From Thermomonas sp. (GTDB lineage: Bacteria > Pseudomonadota > Gammaproteobacteria > Xanthomonadales > Xanthomonadaceae): 64,000 nt of DNA. Below the pieces are notes generated by a model. The model saw only the letters and a program-made list of their open reading frames with translations. It was not told the DNA's origin and did not search any database. Positions 46,320-58,592 of this stretch are shown piece after piece (position 1 is the first letter of the stretch; every line of letters starts with the position of its first letter). The translations under genes and the position numbers were made by a program. Location: the NCBI RefSeq assembly GCF_029945965.1, contig NZ_JAQSDO010000015.1:741313-805312 (forward strand). The letters are read 5' to 3'.

Positions 46320-47291
46320 CTAACCCAGTCGATCCAGCGCCTCGATCAGGTCCGGCGCCAGCGGTGCATTGAGCAGATACGGCGCCTTGCCGGCATCCAG
46401 CGAAAACTCCAGGGTCGAGGCATGCAGGAATAACCGGCGCAGGCCGACTTGCTCGCGCAGCCGCTTGTTGGCTGCCTCGTCGCCGTATTTGTCATCGCCC
46501 GCCACCGGGTGACCGATATGTTGGGCGTGCACGCGGATCTGGTGGGTGCGCCCGGTTTCGATGCGCACTTCGCAATAGCTTTGCCCGCCGCGCCGCTCCA
46601 GTACCTTGAAATGGCTCTTCGATGGCTTGCCGTTGGCGTTGACCTGGACATGTCGCTCGCCACCCTGGCGCAGGCCGACATGCAAGGGCGCATCCACCGA
46701 CATCAATCCGTCCGGCATGCGCCCGGAAAGCAGGGCCAGGTAGCGCTTGCGGATGCCGGCACCATGGTCCTCACGTAGTAATGCCTGCAACTCGATCAGC
46801 GCCGAACGCTTCTTCGCGATAATCAGCAGACCCGAGGTGTCACGGTCCAGTCGGTGCACCAGTTCCAGAGACTCCTTGGGCCGCAAAGCGCGTAACGCTT
46901 CGATCGCGCCCCACGAAATGCCGCTGCCACCATGGCTGGCCAACCCCGAAGGCTTGTTCAGCGCCAGCAAGCGGAAATCCTCGAAGACAATGGCTTCGGT
47001 CAGCGCATCCAGAAGACCCTGTGGCGCCTTCTTGTCGCCATCTTCGGTTATTTCGATGCGAACGGGCGGGATCCTGATCTGATCTCCCTCTTCCAGGCGG
47101 CGATCCGCCTTGACCCGCCCGCCATTGATGCGTACCTGCCCGCTGCGTACCAGCTTGTAGACGAGGGACCGGGGAGCACCCTTGAGGTAGTTCAACAGGA
47201 AATTGTCCAGACGCTGCCCTTCGCGGTCTTCGGAGACCCGGTAGTTGCGGGCGCTGCCGGCGGCTCGATCGTCGTTTTCTGAATGGGTCAT
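46320..47291 (-). CDS. rluC: 23S rRNA pseudouridine synthase RluC
   Basis: RluC makes pseudouridines 955, 2504 and 2580 in 23S rRNA. The 323-residue protein has an N-terminal S4 domain (about 20-75) and the catalytic Asp in HRLDRDTSGLLIIAK, plus the GRTHQIRVH motif. The start at 47291 is an ATG; a GTG at 47312 would add seven residues. As in E. coli it is divergent from rne, with 411 bases between the starts. Confidence 0.95.
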   Translation of the reverse strand: MTHSENDDRAAGSARNYRVSEDREGQRLDNFLLNYLKGAPRSLVYKLVRSGQVRINGGRVKADRRLEEGDQIRIPPVRIEITEDGDKKAPQGLLDALTEAIVFEDFRLLALNKPSGLASHGGSGISWGAIEALRALRPKESLELVHRLDRDTSGLLIIAKKRSALIELQALLREDHGAGIRKRYLALLSGRMPDGLMSVDAPLHVGLRQGGERHVQVNANGKPSKSHFKVLERRGGQSYCEVRIETGRTHQIRVHAQHIGHPVAGDDKYGDEAANKRLREQVGLRRLFLHASTLEFSLDAGKAPYLLNAPLAPDLIEALDRLG

Positions 47292-47702
47292 AGTAATCGT
47301 GATCTGATACACTCGCCGAGCGAGATAAGGGTTTGATTCCGCAGGAAGTTGCCCCGGCCAAAAGCCGGTCTTCCTTCGTTCCGGAACAGTTCGTTGCCAC
47401 CGCCCCCGGGGCGGCCATGTTAACGACTGTACGGCAAGCCCGGCCTTCGCCGGACGCTTTGGTGTTCGTGCTTACGCTGAACAATGTCCCGAGTGACCGG
47501 CCCCAGGCTGCTGTCACCGGCCCTGCAACACGGAAGGAACACAAGCGCTCCCGCGGCCTGCCGTGGTGTCGTAGCGCTGGAAGACTAGAAGCGACACGGC
47601 GGCGCACTGCGCGGCTGCGGCGCTTGCGGTATCCAGAGGCGATACGCCCCATGGCGTTGCCGCGTCCCTGCCCAAGCGGGCGGAGCGCGCGAGGAACGCA
47701 CA
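47292..47702 (+). promoter_or_regulatory. 411-base rluC-rne intergenic region, long rne leader
   Basis: No convincing gene is seen here. The stretch is GC-rich with several short inverted repeats (e.g. GCCCCCGGGGC around 47402-47414, CCGGCCTTCGCCGG around 47442-47455, and GTGAC/GTCAC arms at about 47492-47516), and GAGGAA lies before the rne ATG. E. coli rne has a long 5' leader by which RNase E cuts its own mRNA; the length and structure here fit that, but the promoter was not located. Confidence 0.5.
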
Positions 47703-50687
47703 ATGAAGCGAATGCTCATCAATGCCACGCAGGCGGAAGAACTGCGCGTGGCGACGGTCGACGGCCAGAACCTGTACGACATCGATATCGAACAGCCGTC
47801 GAAGGAAAACAAGAAGTCCAACATCTACAAGGGCCGCATCACCCGGCTGGAGCCGTCGCTTGAAGCGGCTTTCGTCGAATACGGTGGCGACCGTCACGGC
47901 TTTTTGCCGCTGAAGGAAATCTCCCGCGACTACTTCCAGGCCGGCGTTGACGCCAACAAGTCCACGCTGAAGGAACTACTGCGCGAAGGCCAGGAAGTCG
48001 TGGTCCAGGTCGACAAGGAAGAACGCGGTAACAAGGGCGCTGCCCTGACCACGTTCATTTCGCTGGCCGGCCGTTACATGGTGCTGATGCCGAATTCACC
48101 GACCGCCGGTGGTGTATCCCGCCGGATCGAGGGCGACGACCGTGCCGAGTTGAAGAAAGCGATGGATTCGCTGGCGATCCCGGACGAGATGGGCGTGATT
48201 ATTCGTACCGCTGGTGTTGGCCGCGATGCCGAAGAACTGCAGTGGGACCTCGACTACCTGCTGTCGATCTGGCGTGCAATTGCCGAGGCCGCGCTGACCA
48301 AGCCTGCTCCGTTCCTGATCTATCAGGAATCGCGGCTGATCGTGCGCGCCCTGCGCGACTACATGCGTAGTGATGTCGGCGAGATCCTGGTCGACACCCC
48401 GGAGATGTATGAAGAAGCGCGCGAGTTCGTCGAACAGGTGATGCCGCATAACCTGCGCAAGCTCAAGCACTACACCGACGACACCCCACTGTTCAACCGC
48501 TTCCAGATCGAATCACAGATCGAAGGCGCCTATGAGCGCACCGTGCGCCTGCCCTCCGGCGGCGCGCTAGTGATAGACCAGACCGAAGCGCTGACCGCGA
48601 TCGACGTCAACTCCGCGCGCGCCACCAAGGGCGGCGACATCGAGGAAACCGCGTTCAACACGAATCTGGAGGCGGCTGAGGAAGTCGCTCGCCAGCTGCG
48701 CCTGCGCGACCTCGGCGGGCTGGTGGTGATCGATTTCATCGACATGGCGTCCAACAAGCACCAACGCGATGTCGAGAACAAGCTGCAGAACGCGCTGAAG
48801 TACGACCGCGCGCGCGTGCAGATCGGCCGCATCTCGCGCTTCGGGCTACTCGAAATGAGCCGCCAGCGCCTGCGCAACAGCCTGGGCGAAGCCAGCCAGA
48901 TTGTCTGCCCGCAGTGCGAAGGCCATGGCCGCATGCGCAGCATCGAATCGCTGTCGCTGTCGATCATTCGCGTGGCCGAAGAGCACGCGATGAAGGACAA
49001 CACCGGCCAGGTACTGGTGCAGGTCCCGGTGGAAATCGCCAACTTCCTGCTCAACGAAAAACGCGGTGCGCTGCGCGAGATCGAACAACGCCATGACGCC
49101 CCGATCGTGATCGTGGCTGATGAACAACTGCACACGCCGCACTACGAAGTGACCCGCATTCGAGAGAATGAGATGGGCGAGGAGACCGCGCGTCCGAGCT
49201 ACCAGCGTGGCACACCGCGCAAGGTCGCGACGATTGCACTCAGCAAGGCCCAGCTGAATATTCCGCCACTACCGGCAGTGACCAAGGTCAGTCCCGCGCA
49301 GCCTGCGCCGTTGCGCGATCCCAAGCCGATGCCGGAAGAACAGGCGCGTCCGGCACCTGCTGTCGAAGCCGCATCAACCCCGGTCCAGGCCGGTGGCGTG
49401 ATCGGCTGGCTGCGCGGCTTGTTCGGAGCCAGCCCGGCAACCACCGAGTCGCCAGCTAGCGATGATTCCAAGGGTGGACGCCGTGAGGGTCGCAGCAGCA
49501 ACAGTCGCCGTGATGGTCGTGACGACCGCGGTGGCCGTGGCGGCCGTGGTGGCCGGGATCGTGACAGCAATCGGCGTGGTGGTGGCGCGCAGGACGAAGG
49601 CCGTGGTGGCAAGCAGGCCGAGGCGCAGAAGCAGGCCCAGCCGGAAGCCCGCCAGCCGAAGCAGCCGCGCAACGAAAAGCCTGCCAAGCAGGACAAGCAG
49701 CAAGACAAGCAACAAGACAAGCAGCAATCGCAGAAGCAGCCTAAGCAGGAACGCACGAAGCAAGACCGTCAGGAACGGCAGGACAAGTCGAAGGCCGAAA
49801 CTCCCGCCGTCGTGGAGGACGTTGTCGCCACCAGTGCCGTGCTCGCCAACGAGGCAAGCTCAGCGACGCCGGCAGAGACTCCTGCAACCGACAACCAGGC
49901 GCAGACCCAGCCGGTTCAAGCGGAGGCTAAACAACAGGATGATGGCAACAACGACGGTGAAGGCGGCAGCAAGCGTCGTCGTGGCCGTCGTGGTGGCCGC
50001 CGTCGCCGTCGTGGTGGTGATGCCGCCGAAAACGCCAGCGAAACGACGCACGACCAGGACGCGCCGGCCGATGAAGTGCTGAATGCCGACGGCTCCCAGC
50101 CCGAATTCGATTTCGACGATATCGAAGCGCCCGCACCCAGGGTACTGAAGGTTGCCAGCGCCGAATTGGCAACGGCCCAGGCTGTCGACGCGGAAGTGAA
50201 GGCGGAAGCGCCCTCGCCTTCAGTGGCTCCCACTGCCGCTGTTGTTGATGCCAAGCCGGTCATCGAAGCCAGCACGCACGCACCGGAAGCCGAGTCGGAG
50301 GCCGCTGCAGCAGCTGTTGCGAATGCGGTCGAAGCACCCGTCAACACCAATCAGGTCATGGTCGAAGCGAAGATCGAAGAAGCTCCACACGCATCTACCC
50401 AGCTGGAAACGTCCGTTGCCGATGCTGCAGAGAACGTCGTGCCAGAACCAGTCACCGAAGTCGTGTCGAAACCTGCCGCGGATCAGGCGGCTGAAGTCAC
50501 GCTGGTCGAGTCCAAGCCAGCCGAACTCGAAACTGCCCAGACACTGGATGCCGCCAACAGCCGCGCCGAACAGCTGCGTGGCCTGTTCGACACTGCACGG
50601 GTCAGCAGCGACGGCACCGATGCACCGCTTGCGGCGAATACCGAAAGCCAGGCTCCTGAAACCGAAGAAGCCACCCGCAACGCCTGA
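47703..50687 (+). CDS. rne: Ribonuclease E
   Basis: RNase E starts most mRNA decay and processes rRNA and tRNA. The 994-residue protein has the catalytic half ([17 protein letters not shown]; an S1 domain around 36-120; DNase I-like acidic residues in [16 protein letters not shown] and VVIDFIDM; the zinc-link CPQCEGHG near 400). Its C-terminal half (from about 510) is disordered and low-complexity: Arg/Gly/Asp-rich around 590-630, Lys/Gln-rich around 640-690, Arg-rich around 755-770, then Ala/Glu/Val-rich. This is the usual degradosome-scaffold and RNA-binding arrangement, but no clear enolase- or PNPase-binding motif can be named. Confidence 0.96.
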   Translation: MKRMLINATQAEELRVATVDGQNLYDIDIEQPSKENKKSNIYKGRITRLEPSLEAAFVEYGGDRHGFLPLKEISRDYFQAGVDANKSTLKELLREGQEVVVQVDKEERGNKGAALTTFISLAGRYMVLMPNSPTAGGVSRRIEGDDRAELKKAMDSLAIPDEMGVIIRTAGVGRDAEELQWDLDYLLSIWRAIAEAALTKPAPFLIYQESRLIVRALRDYMRSDVGEILVDTPEMYEEAREFVEQVMPHNLRKLKHYTDDTPLFNRFQIESQIEGAYERTVRLPSGGALVIDQTEALTAIDVNSARATKGGDIEETAFNTNLEAAEEVARQLRLRDLGGLVVIDFIDMASNKHQRDVENKLQNALKYDRARVQIGRISRFGLLEMSRQRLRNSLGEASQIVCPQCEGHGRMRSIESLSLSIIRVAEEHAMKDNTGQVLVQVPVEIANFLLNEKRGALREIEQRHDAPIVIVADEQLHTPHYEVTRIRENEMGEETARPSYQRGTPRKVATIALSKAQLNIPPLPAVTKVSPAQPAPLRDPKPMPEEQARPAPAVEAASTPVQAGGVIGWLRGLFGASPATTESPASDDSKGGRREGRSSNSRRDGRDDRGGRGGRGGRDRDSNRRGGGAQDEGRGGKQAEAQKQAQPEARQPKQPRNEKPAKQDKQQDKQQDKQQSQKQPKQERTKQDRQERQDKSKAETPAVVEDVVATSAVLANEASSATPAETPATDNQAQTQPVQAEAKQQDDGNNDGEGGSKRRRGRRGGRRRRRGGDAAENASETTHDQDAPADEVLNADGSQPEFDFDDIEAPAPRVLKVASAELATAQAVDAEVKAEAPSPSVAPTAAVVDAKPVIEASTHAPEAESEAAAAAVANAVEAPVNTNQVMVEAKIEEAPHASTQLETSVADAAENVVPEPVTEVVSKPAADQAAEVTLVESKPAELETAQTLDAANSRAEQLRGLFDTARVSSDGTDAPLAANTESQAPETEEATRNA

Positions 50688-50703
50688 AGTGGCTTGATCC
50701 GTG

Positions 50704-50725
50704 TACGCCGTCAGTGCACGGCGTA
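50704..50725. terminator. Hairpin between rne and the response regulator gene
   Basis: TACGCCGT (50704-50711) and ACGGCGTA (50718-50725) form an 8-base stem in the gap of two convergent genes and include the stop of the minus-strand gene. There is no U-run on either side. Confidence 0.45.
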
Positions 50726-51364
50726 TGCGGCATCGACCAGCCCGTACTGACTGATCAGGCGGGCCAGGGCGATGTTGTCGCGCACCGCGAGTTTTTCGAA
50801 CAAGCGCGATTTATGCGTGTTGATTGTCTTCGCACTCAAGCTGAGATGCTTGGCGATAGCTTCCTGGCGCATGCCTTGGTTGAGCAGCAAGGCCACTTCC
50901 ATCTCACGCGGCGTCAATGCATCGAACGGCGATGCCTGGTTGCCGCTGATGCCAGACAGGGCCATCCCTTGCGCAATCGCATTGGCCAGGTATTTCTTGC
51001 CGCGCGACACATCGCGGACGGCCCGCAGCAGTTCATCGGCGTCGCAGGCCTTACCCACATAACCCGAGGCGCCCGCTTCCAGCAGGCGACGCGGCATCGG
51101 TCCATCTTCAAGCACGGATACCACGATTACCCGGGTTCCAAAGTCGCCGCGCACCACACGCTCGGTCACCTCCAGCCCACTGATCCCGGGCAGGTGCAGG
51201 TCGCACAGGACAACGTCGGGTTTCAACCTGCGGATCTGCGGCAAGGCATCCTCGCCGGTCTCGGCTTCGCCGATCACCTCGATGTCGGCCGCCTGCTGCA
51301 GGGTGAGACGCAGCCCGGTTCGCACCAGTGCGTGATCGTCAACGATAAAAACCTTGATCCCCAT
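50711..51364 (-). CDS. NarL/FixJ family response regulator, GacA-like
   Basis: This 217-residue regulator has a receiver domain with the phosphoacceptor Asp in VVLCDLHLPGISG (about residue 54) and a Lys in ASGYVGKACDADELL, and a LuxR-type HTH (DALTPREMEVALLLNQGMRQEAIAK, then SAKTINTHKSRLFEKL). The receiver and HTH resemble GacA/UvrY of gammaproteobacteria, the response regulator that drives small RNAs of the Csr/Rsm system. No sensor kinase lies beside it. GGGGAG lies about 7 bases upstream of the ATG. Confidence 0.9.
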   Translation of the reverse strand: MGIKVFIVDDHALVRTGLRLTLQQAADIEVIGEAETGEDALPQIRRLKPDVVLCDLHLPGISGLEVTERVVRGDFGTRVIVVSVLEDGPMPRRLLEAGASGYVGKACDADELLRAVRDVSRGKKYLANAIAQGMALSGISGNQASPFDALTPREMEVALLLNQGMRQEAIAKHLSLSAKTINTHKSRLFEKLAVRDNIALARLISQYGLVDAAYAVH

Positions 51365-51484
51365 GACTACTCCCCCCCGTTCGTGATGGGGACAAGCTAC
51401 GCCGCAGGATGCCTGACGCCAAGACGGGAATGCCGCACTGTCGGGTAGGAAAAGTCCTACGGGCAGTAGGTACGAGGAAAAATT

Positions 51485-51574
51485 TGGCGGAAGCGGTGAG
51501 ATTCGAACTCACGGTGGGCTCACACCCACGGCAGTTTTCAAGACTGCTGCCTTAAACCACTCGGCCACACTTCC
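51485..51574 (-). tRNA. tRNA-Ser (anticodon UGA)
   Basis: The minus strand gives a 90-nucleotide class II tRNA beginning GGAAGTGTGGCCGAGTGG. The acceptor arm GGAAGTG pairs with CGCTTCC, the anticodon loop is CTTGAAA (anticodon TGA), there is a long variable arm typical of tRNA-Ser, the TTCGAAT T-loop is present and the CCA end is encoded (complement of 51485-51487). Confidence 0.97.
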
Positions 51575-51594
51575 GTGGCACGGATTGTCGCATG

Positions 51595-51690
51595 ACTCCT
51601 TCGAATTTCAGGAGTTCGACAGATCGGCAGGATTGCCGATCTGGACAGCCTTAGGCTGCCCGCGTAGCGGGCGAGGGCCATGGATGGCCC
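51595..51690. repeat. Cluster of five hairpins downstream of tRNA-Ser/LysR
   Basis: In 96 bases between the tRNA gene and the LysR gene five stem-loops follow each other: ACTCCT/AGGAGT (51595-51615), AGATCGGCA/TGCCGATCT (51621-51642), CAGCC/GGCTG (51646-51658), GCCCGC/GCGGGC (51658-51672) and GGGCCAT/ATGGCCC (51675-51690). The last shares its ATGG core with the palindromes around guaA, so this may be a composite REP-like element. Confidence 0.6.
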
Positions 51691-51731
51691 GAATCTATCT
51701 CACCGCTTCAGCCAAGTTCTTGCTTCGAACA

Positions 51732-52712
51732 TCAGGCCTCGCTGGCCACGACTTGCTTCGCAGTCTTCGGATACACCCCGCCCGGGCACTCCGCGCATTC
51801 AAGGCTCGCTTCTTCCAGCATCCGCGGCAGTTTCTCCGCCAGGAAATCGATGAAAACCCGCACCGCCGGCAACAGTCCGCGGCGCGAGGCGAATACAGCA
51901 TGTGCGATGCCCTGCGGCAGCCGCCATTGCGGTAGCACCACCTCAAGCTCGCCACGACGCACGGCATCCGCGCAGACGGTTTCCGGCAACAAGGTGATGC
52001 CGATGCCGTCGCGGGCCATTGCCTGCATCATCGGGAAATCAAAGCCGGTAATCCTTGGCTGCAGTTCGACCCTGCGCACGTCTCCATCCGGACCATGCAG
52101 ATCCCAACGCTGGCGGGCCTCGTCCTCGCTGATGCTCAGGGTGACGTGGTCGGCAAGTTCTTCCGGCGTGGTTGGGCGCCCAGCCCGTTTCAGATAACTC
52201 GGGCTCGCCACCAGCAGCTCCTGGATCTGGCCGAAACTGCGCATCACCAGGCTGCCATCATCGTCCAGCTTGCTGCGCACGCGCAGGGCCACATCAATGC
52301 CTTCGTTGATCACGTCCACGCGGCGGTTACCGACGATCAGTTGCAGGCGCACCTTCGGATACAGGGCCATGAACTCCGGCAGCAGCTTCGGGAACTGCTG
52401 CTGGGCCATCGACACCGGCACGCTCACGCGCACGCTGCCGCGCGGCTCTGCGCTCAGGCGATCCACCGCTTCGCGCGCGGCCTGCGCCTCGGCAAGCATC
52501 GATTGCGCATGCCGGTACACGCTGTTGCCGACATCGGTCACTGAAAACCGGCGGGTCGAGCGCTGCAGCAGACGCACACCCAGTTCGGCTTCCAGAGAAC
52601 TGATCCGCCGGCTCAAGCGCGACTTGGGAATGCCCAGCGCGCGCTCGGCCGCGGCAAATCCGCCGTGGTCGACCACGACAGCGAAGTAATACAGATCGTT
52701 GAGGTCATTCAT
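51732..52712 (-). CDS. LysR family transcriptional regulator
   Basis: This 326-residue regulator has the LysR HTH at the N-terminus (MNDLNDLYYFAVVVDHGGFA, then ERALGIPKSRLSRRISSLEAELG) and the two-lobed substrate domain starting near residue 90 with SVRVSVPVSMAQQQFPKLL. The CrgA/DsdC-type HTH suggests a LysR of the AaeR-like group. Its start is only 3 bases after the serS stop, so it may be co-transcribed with serS; no obvious target gene lies beside it. The C-terminus has two Cys (LECAECPGG). Confidence 0.93.
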   Translation of the reverse strand: MNDLNDLYYFAVVVDHGGFAAAERALGIPKSRLSRRISSLEAELGVRLLQRSTRRFSVTDVGNSVYRHAQSMLAEAQAAREAVDRLSAEPRGSVRVSVPVSMAQQQFPKLLPEFMALYPKVRLQLIVGNRRVDVINEGIDVALRVRSKLDDDGSLVMRSFGQIQELLVASPSYLKRAGRPTTPEELADHVTLSISEDEARQRWDLHGPDGDVRRVELQPRITGFDFPMMQAMARDGIGITLLPETVCADAVRRGELEVVLPQWRLPQGIAHAVFASRRGLLPAVRVFIDFLAEKLPRMLEEASLECAECPGGVYPKTAKQVVASEA

Positions 52713-52715
52713 GCT

Positions 52716-54808
<2,093 letters not shown>

Positions 54809-54824
54809 TAAGCCCGGATTTCCG

Positions 54825-54859
54825 CGGCAGGCTTCCAAGCCACGCTAACCAGCCTGCCG
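54825..54859. terminator. Stem-loop in the tonB-aroA convergent gap
   Basis: CGGCAGGCT (54825-54833) and AGCCTGCCG (54851-54859) form a 9-base stem with a 17-base loop between two convergent genes. There is no clear U-run. Confidence 0.4.
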
Positions 54860-54898
54860 GGATAAAACGCAATTCAGCGATTCGCCGCATTGCCATTT

Positions 54899-56206
54899 TC
54901 AAGCATCGCGCAGCGCGAATCCCGTATCGCGCGCCAGGTCATCGAAGCCGGGGAACGACGTCGCAACGTTGGCGACATCGCCAATCGACACCTCACCATC
55001 GGCCAGCTGCGCCGCCACCGCGAATGCCATTGCGATGCGGTGGTCACCATGGCTCTCAACGGCGCCGCCATGCAGCTTGCCGCCATGAATCGTTGCGCCA
55101 TCCGGGGTTTCATCGACGCGGATGCCGAGCGTGCGCAGGCCAGCCGCCATCACCGCGATGCGGTCAGATTCCTTGACCCGCAATTCAGCGGCACCGCGCA
55201 CGCTGGTCGTGCCTTGCGCACAGGCTGCGGCCACGAACAGGACCGGGAACTCATCGATCATGTCCGGCACGAGCTCGACCGGCACCTCGATCCCGTGTAA
55301 TGGCGCATGGCGAACGCGCAGGTCGCAGACCGGCTCGCCACCCTGCACGCTTGCCGTTTCTTCGACGATGTTGGCGCCCATCATCCGCAACACGTGCAGC
55401 AGCCCGGTCCGGCGCGGATTCATGCCGACTTGCCGCAGCACAAGATCCGAGCCCGGCACTAGCGTGGCCGCGGCCAGGAAAAACGCTGCGGATGAAAAAT
55501 CTGCAGGCACATGCACCTCGGTGCCATGCAGGGTTGCATCACCGCGGATCGTGGCAACACCCGGCGCGAATTCGCAGGGAGCACCGAACGCAGTGAGCAT
55601 GCGCTCGGTGTAGTCGCGGGTCGGATGCGATTCGCTGACGCGGGTTTCGCCATCGGCATACAGACCGGCCAGCAGCACCGCCGACTTCAACTGGGCGCTC
55701 GCCACCACCAGATCAATGTGCGATCCACGCAGGGGTTGGTCACCATGTATGCGCAACGGTGCACGTCCATCGTTCGAATCAATATGTGCGCCCAGCGCTG
55801 CCAACGGATCGATCACGCGCCGCATCGGCCGTTGCGACAGCGAGGCGTCGCCGACCAACGTGCTGTCGAACGCCTGCCCTGCCAGCAAGCCGGTCAACAA
55901 ACGCATCGCGGTGCCGGCATTGCCGCAATCAAGCGGTTCCTGCGATGCCTGCAAGCCATGCAGGCCAACGCCATGCACGATCCGCACGCCATCGCTGGGC
56001 GCCTCGATATGCACGCCGAGCTGGCGGAAGATTGCAGCAGTGGCGCGGGTATCCTCGCCTTCGAGGAAGCCGACAATACGGGTCACGCCTTCAGCAATCG
56101 CGCCCAGCATGATCGCGCGATGGGAGACCGACTTGTCGCCGGGAACAATCACTTCACCCTGCAATGCGCTGCCCGGTCCGGCGATCCAGCCAGCAACCGG
56201 CGTCAT
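54899..56206 (-). CDS. aroA: 3-phosphoshikimate 1-carboxyvinyltransferase (EPSP synthase)
   Basis: AroA joins shikimate-3-phosphate and PEP in the sixth step to chorismate. The 435-residue protein has VPGDKSVSHRAIMLG, LDCGNAGTAMRLL, GDASLSQRPMRR, SAQLKSAVLLAG and HPTRDYTERML, a set that resembles the CP4-like/class II group in several motifs. RVKESDRI and DHRIAMAFAVA lie near the C-terminus. It overlaps hisC by 4 bases (ATGA), last gene of serC-pheA-hisC-aroA. Confidence 0.96.
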   Translation of the reverse strand: MTPVAGWIAGPGSALQGEVIVPGDKSVSHRAIMLGAIAEGVTRIVGFLEGEDTRATAAIFRQLGVHIEAPSDGVRIVHGVGLHGLQASQEPLDCGNAGTAMRLLTGLLAGQAFDSTLVGDASLSQRPMRRVIDPLAALGAHIDSNDGRAPLRIHGDQPLRGSHIDLVVASAQLKSAVLLAGLYADGETRVSESHPTRDYTERMLTAFGAPCEFAPGVATIRGDATLHGTEVHVPADFSSAAFFLAAATLVPGSDLVLRQVGMNPRRTGLLHVLRMMGANIVEETASVQGGEPVCDLRVRHAPLHGIEVPVELVPDMIDEFPVLFVAAACAQGTTSVRGAAELRVKESDRIAVMAAGLRTLGIRVDETPDGATIHGGKLHGGAVESHGDHRIAMAFAVAAQLADGEVSIGDVANVATSFPGFDDLARDTGFALRDA

Positions 56207-57327
56207 GCCAGCACCTCGTCCAGTGTCGCCAGCAGGCGTTCGTTCTCGGGTGCGGTGCCCACGGTAATCCGCAGGTACTCGCCCAGTCCGTAACCGCCCA
56301 TCGGACGCAACACCACGCCACGCGAAACAAGGCCGGCCTCGACCTGCGCTGCCCGTTCGCCGAATGCCACCAGCAAAAAATTTGTCTGCGATGGCGATAC
56401 ATGCAATCCACGTTCGCGCAATCCATTCGACAGGGCTTCGCGTTGCGCAGCATTGCCGGCGATTGATGCCTGCAGGTGCGCGCCATCACCGAGCGCGGCT
56501 TCCGCTGCGGCCAAGCCAAGTGCATTGACGTTGAAGCTTTCGCGCACTCGTTCCATCAACGTGATCAGCCCCGGATCCGCAATCGCAAACCCCACCCGCA
56601 GGCCTGCAAGCGCATATGCCTTGCTGAAGGTGCGGGTGACCACCAAATTCGGATAGCGTTCGACCAGCAGCAATGCGCTGGCGTAATCCGGCGCGGTCAC
56701 GAACTCGGCATAGGCTTCGTCCACCACCACGATCACGTTCGTCGGCACCGAGGCCATGAACGCGGCGAAGGCATTCGCAGCAAACCATGTCCCGGTCGGA
56801 TTGTTGGGATTGGCCAGGTACACAAGTTTGGTGCGTGGCCCGATTGCCGCGCCCAATTCAGCAAGATCGTGGCCGTGCTGCATCGCATGTCCACGCGGCA
56901 AGGCTGGTGCTGGGCGGAAACTGGCACCCGCCGCCTGAGCAGCCAGCGCATACACCGCGAACCCGAACCTGGATGCCACCACTTCATCACCGGGGCCAGC
57001 AAACACCTGCGCTAACTGCATCAGCAATTCGTGCGAGCCATTGCCAAGCAGCAGGCGCGAGGTCTCGATGCCGTGGAATGTCGCTAGCGCGCGTTTGAGA
57101 TCGCCACCCAGCGGATCCGGATAGAGGTGGATGCCGGCCAGCGCATCGACGATGGCATCCCGCGCGCGCGGACTGGCGCCGTAGGGATTTTCGTTGGATC
57201 CGAGTTCGACCAACTGCGTCTGCGCGGTCTGCGCGAAACGGCGGCGCAGCGACACCAGGTCGTGGCCGGGATCGTAAGCGCGCAGTTCACGCACACCTGG
57301 CCGCGCAAGGCATTCGAAGTCAACCAT
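56203..57327 (-). CDS. hisC: Histidinol-phosphate / aromatic aminotransferase HisC
   Basis: This 374-residue fold-I PLP aminotransferase has the NENPYG substrate loop, LANPNNPTGT, VVVDEAYAEF and the PLP Lys in TRTFSKAYALAGLRVGF. The name HisC is by family; its place between pheA and aroA instead of in a his operon suggests it mainly transaminates prephenate or phenylpyruvate, as the HisC2-type enzymes of Pseudomonas aromatic supraoperons do. A 152-base gap separates it from pheA, while it overlaps aroA. Confidence 0.92.
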   Translation of the reverse strand: MVDFECLARPGVRELRAYDPGHDLVSLRRRFAQTAQTQLVELGSNENPYGASPRARDAIVDALAGIHLYPDPLGGDLKRALATFHGIETSRLLLGNGSHELLMQLAQVFAGPGDEVVASRFGFAVYALAAQAAGASFRPAPALPRGHAMQHGHDLAELGAAIGPRTKLVYLANPNNPTGTWFAANAFAAFMASVPTNVIVVVDEAYAEFVTAPDYASALLLVERYPNLVVTRTFSKAYALAGLRVGFAIADPGLITLMERVRESFNVNALGLAAAEAALGDGAHLQASIAGNAAQREALSNGLRERGLHVSPSQTNFLLVAFGERAAQVEAGLVSRGVVLRPMGGYGLGEYLRITVGTAPENERLLATLDEVLA

Positions 57328-57479
57328 TTAAAAAAAAGAACCTGATGTTCGAAGCGTCGCGAGCGATGCGCAATCGCGCGACGCCGGAACGCAGGAACCG
57401 GAGTGTATGTGCGAATACATGAGGATTCCGAGTACCGCCGGCGCGCGAGTGCGTGAGCGCAGCAGCTTCGAATACAGGT

Positions 57480-58592
57480 TCACAGGATCGCCACTGGATA
57501 GGAACCCAACACCCGCACCTCATCGCCCTTTTCGCCGATCTCCGCCAGTGCATCCTTCAACGGCGATTCGTCGCAATGCCCGGCAACATCGATGAAGAAT
57601 GCGTACTGCCACAAGTGGCCATGCGCGGGACGCGATTCGATCCGGTTCATGCTGATGCCGCGTCGCGCCAGTGGCTCCAGCACGCCATACAGTGCGCCAG
57701 GGCGGTCATGGATGAATACCAGCAGCGAGGTGCGGTCATGGCCTGAGGATGGGAACGATTGACGGCCCACCACCATGAAGCGGGTGGTGTTGTCGCTGCG
57801 ATCCTCGATCGGCCCGGCGATCTTCTTCAAACCGTAGACATGCGCGGCCGACTCACCCGCGATCGCGGCGGCATCATCGGCTTTGCGCGTACGCCGCGCT
57901 GCCTCGGCATTGCTGGAGACGGAAATACGTTCGATGTGCGGCAAGTTCGCGCGCAGCCAGCCCGCACACTGCGCCAACGACATCGGATGCGAATAAATCC
58001 GGTCCACATCCTCGATGCGGCCCGTGCGCGACAACAGGAACTGGTTGATCCGCAGCTCGACCTCGCCACAGATCCGCAGCGGCGAAGTCAGGAACAGGTC
58101 CAGGGTCATCTGGATCGTGCCCTGCCCCGAGTTTTCCACCGGCACCACGCCGAAATCGGCATCGCCCGCGGCCACGGCCTCAAACACTTCTTCGATGCTC
58201 GACAGCGGTAGCCCGTGCGCGGAATGGCCGAAGTGCTTGTGCACCGCCTGCTGGCTGAAGGTGCCCTCAGGCCCGAGATACCCGATTTTCAGCGGCTCCT
58301 GCTGGGCCAGGCAGGCCGACATCACTTCGCGAAACAGCCGCACCAGCACTTCATCGGCGAGTGGGCCGTCGTTGCGATCCACCACCCGACGCAGCACCTG
58401 CGCCTCGCGCTCCGGGCGGTAGTAATCAACCGCTGCGGCCAGTTTGCCCTTGGCCTTGCCGACCTGGTGGGCCCATTGCGCGCGCTGTGCGATGAGCTCC
58501 TGGATCTGACGGTCGATACCGTCGATCTGCTCGCGCACCTGGCCCAGGTCGGGTTTCGCCTCGCTGGCCTTCTCGTCTTTTTTCTTAGCCAT
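57480..58592 (-). CDS. pheA: Bifunctional chorismate mutase/prephenate dehydratase (P-protein)
   Basis: PheA takes chorismate to phenylpyruvate for phenylalanine. The 370-residue protein has an AroQ chorismate mutase (about residues 16-98, [20 protein letters not shown]), a prephenate dehydratase domain starting [20 protein letters not shown] with the catalytic T-R-F in [10 protein letters not shown], and a C-terminal ACT domain with the ESRP phenylalanine-feedback motif. The N-terminal 14 residues are Lys/Glu-rich. It overlaps the serC stop by 8 bases. Confidence 0.97.
   Translation of the reverse strand: MAKKKDEKASEAKPDLGQVREQIDGIDRQIQELIAQRAQWAHQVGKAKGKLAAAVDYYRPEREAQVLRRVVDRNDGPLADEVLVRLFREVMSACLAQQEPLKIGYLGPEGTFSQQAVHKHFGHSAHGLPLSSIEEVFEAVAAGDADFGVVPVENSGQGTIQMTLDLFLTSPLRICGEVELRINQFLLSRTGRIEDVDRIYSHPMSLAQCAGWLRANLPHIERISVSSNAEAARRTRKADDAAAIAGESAAHVYGLKKIAGPIEDRSDNTTRFMVVGRQSFPSSGHDRTSLLVFIHDRPGALYGVLEPLARRGISMNRIESRPAHGHLWQYAFFIDVAGHCDESPLKDALAEIGEKGDEVRVLGSYPVAIL

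Noticed and set aside
49480..50030. Repetitive DNA that could be taken for a microsatellite or CRISPR-like array
   Set aside because: It encodes the Arg/Lys/Gln-rich RNase E tail in frame; there are no regular spacers.
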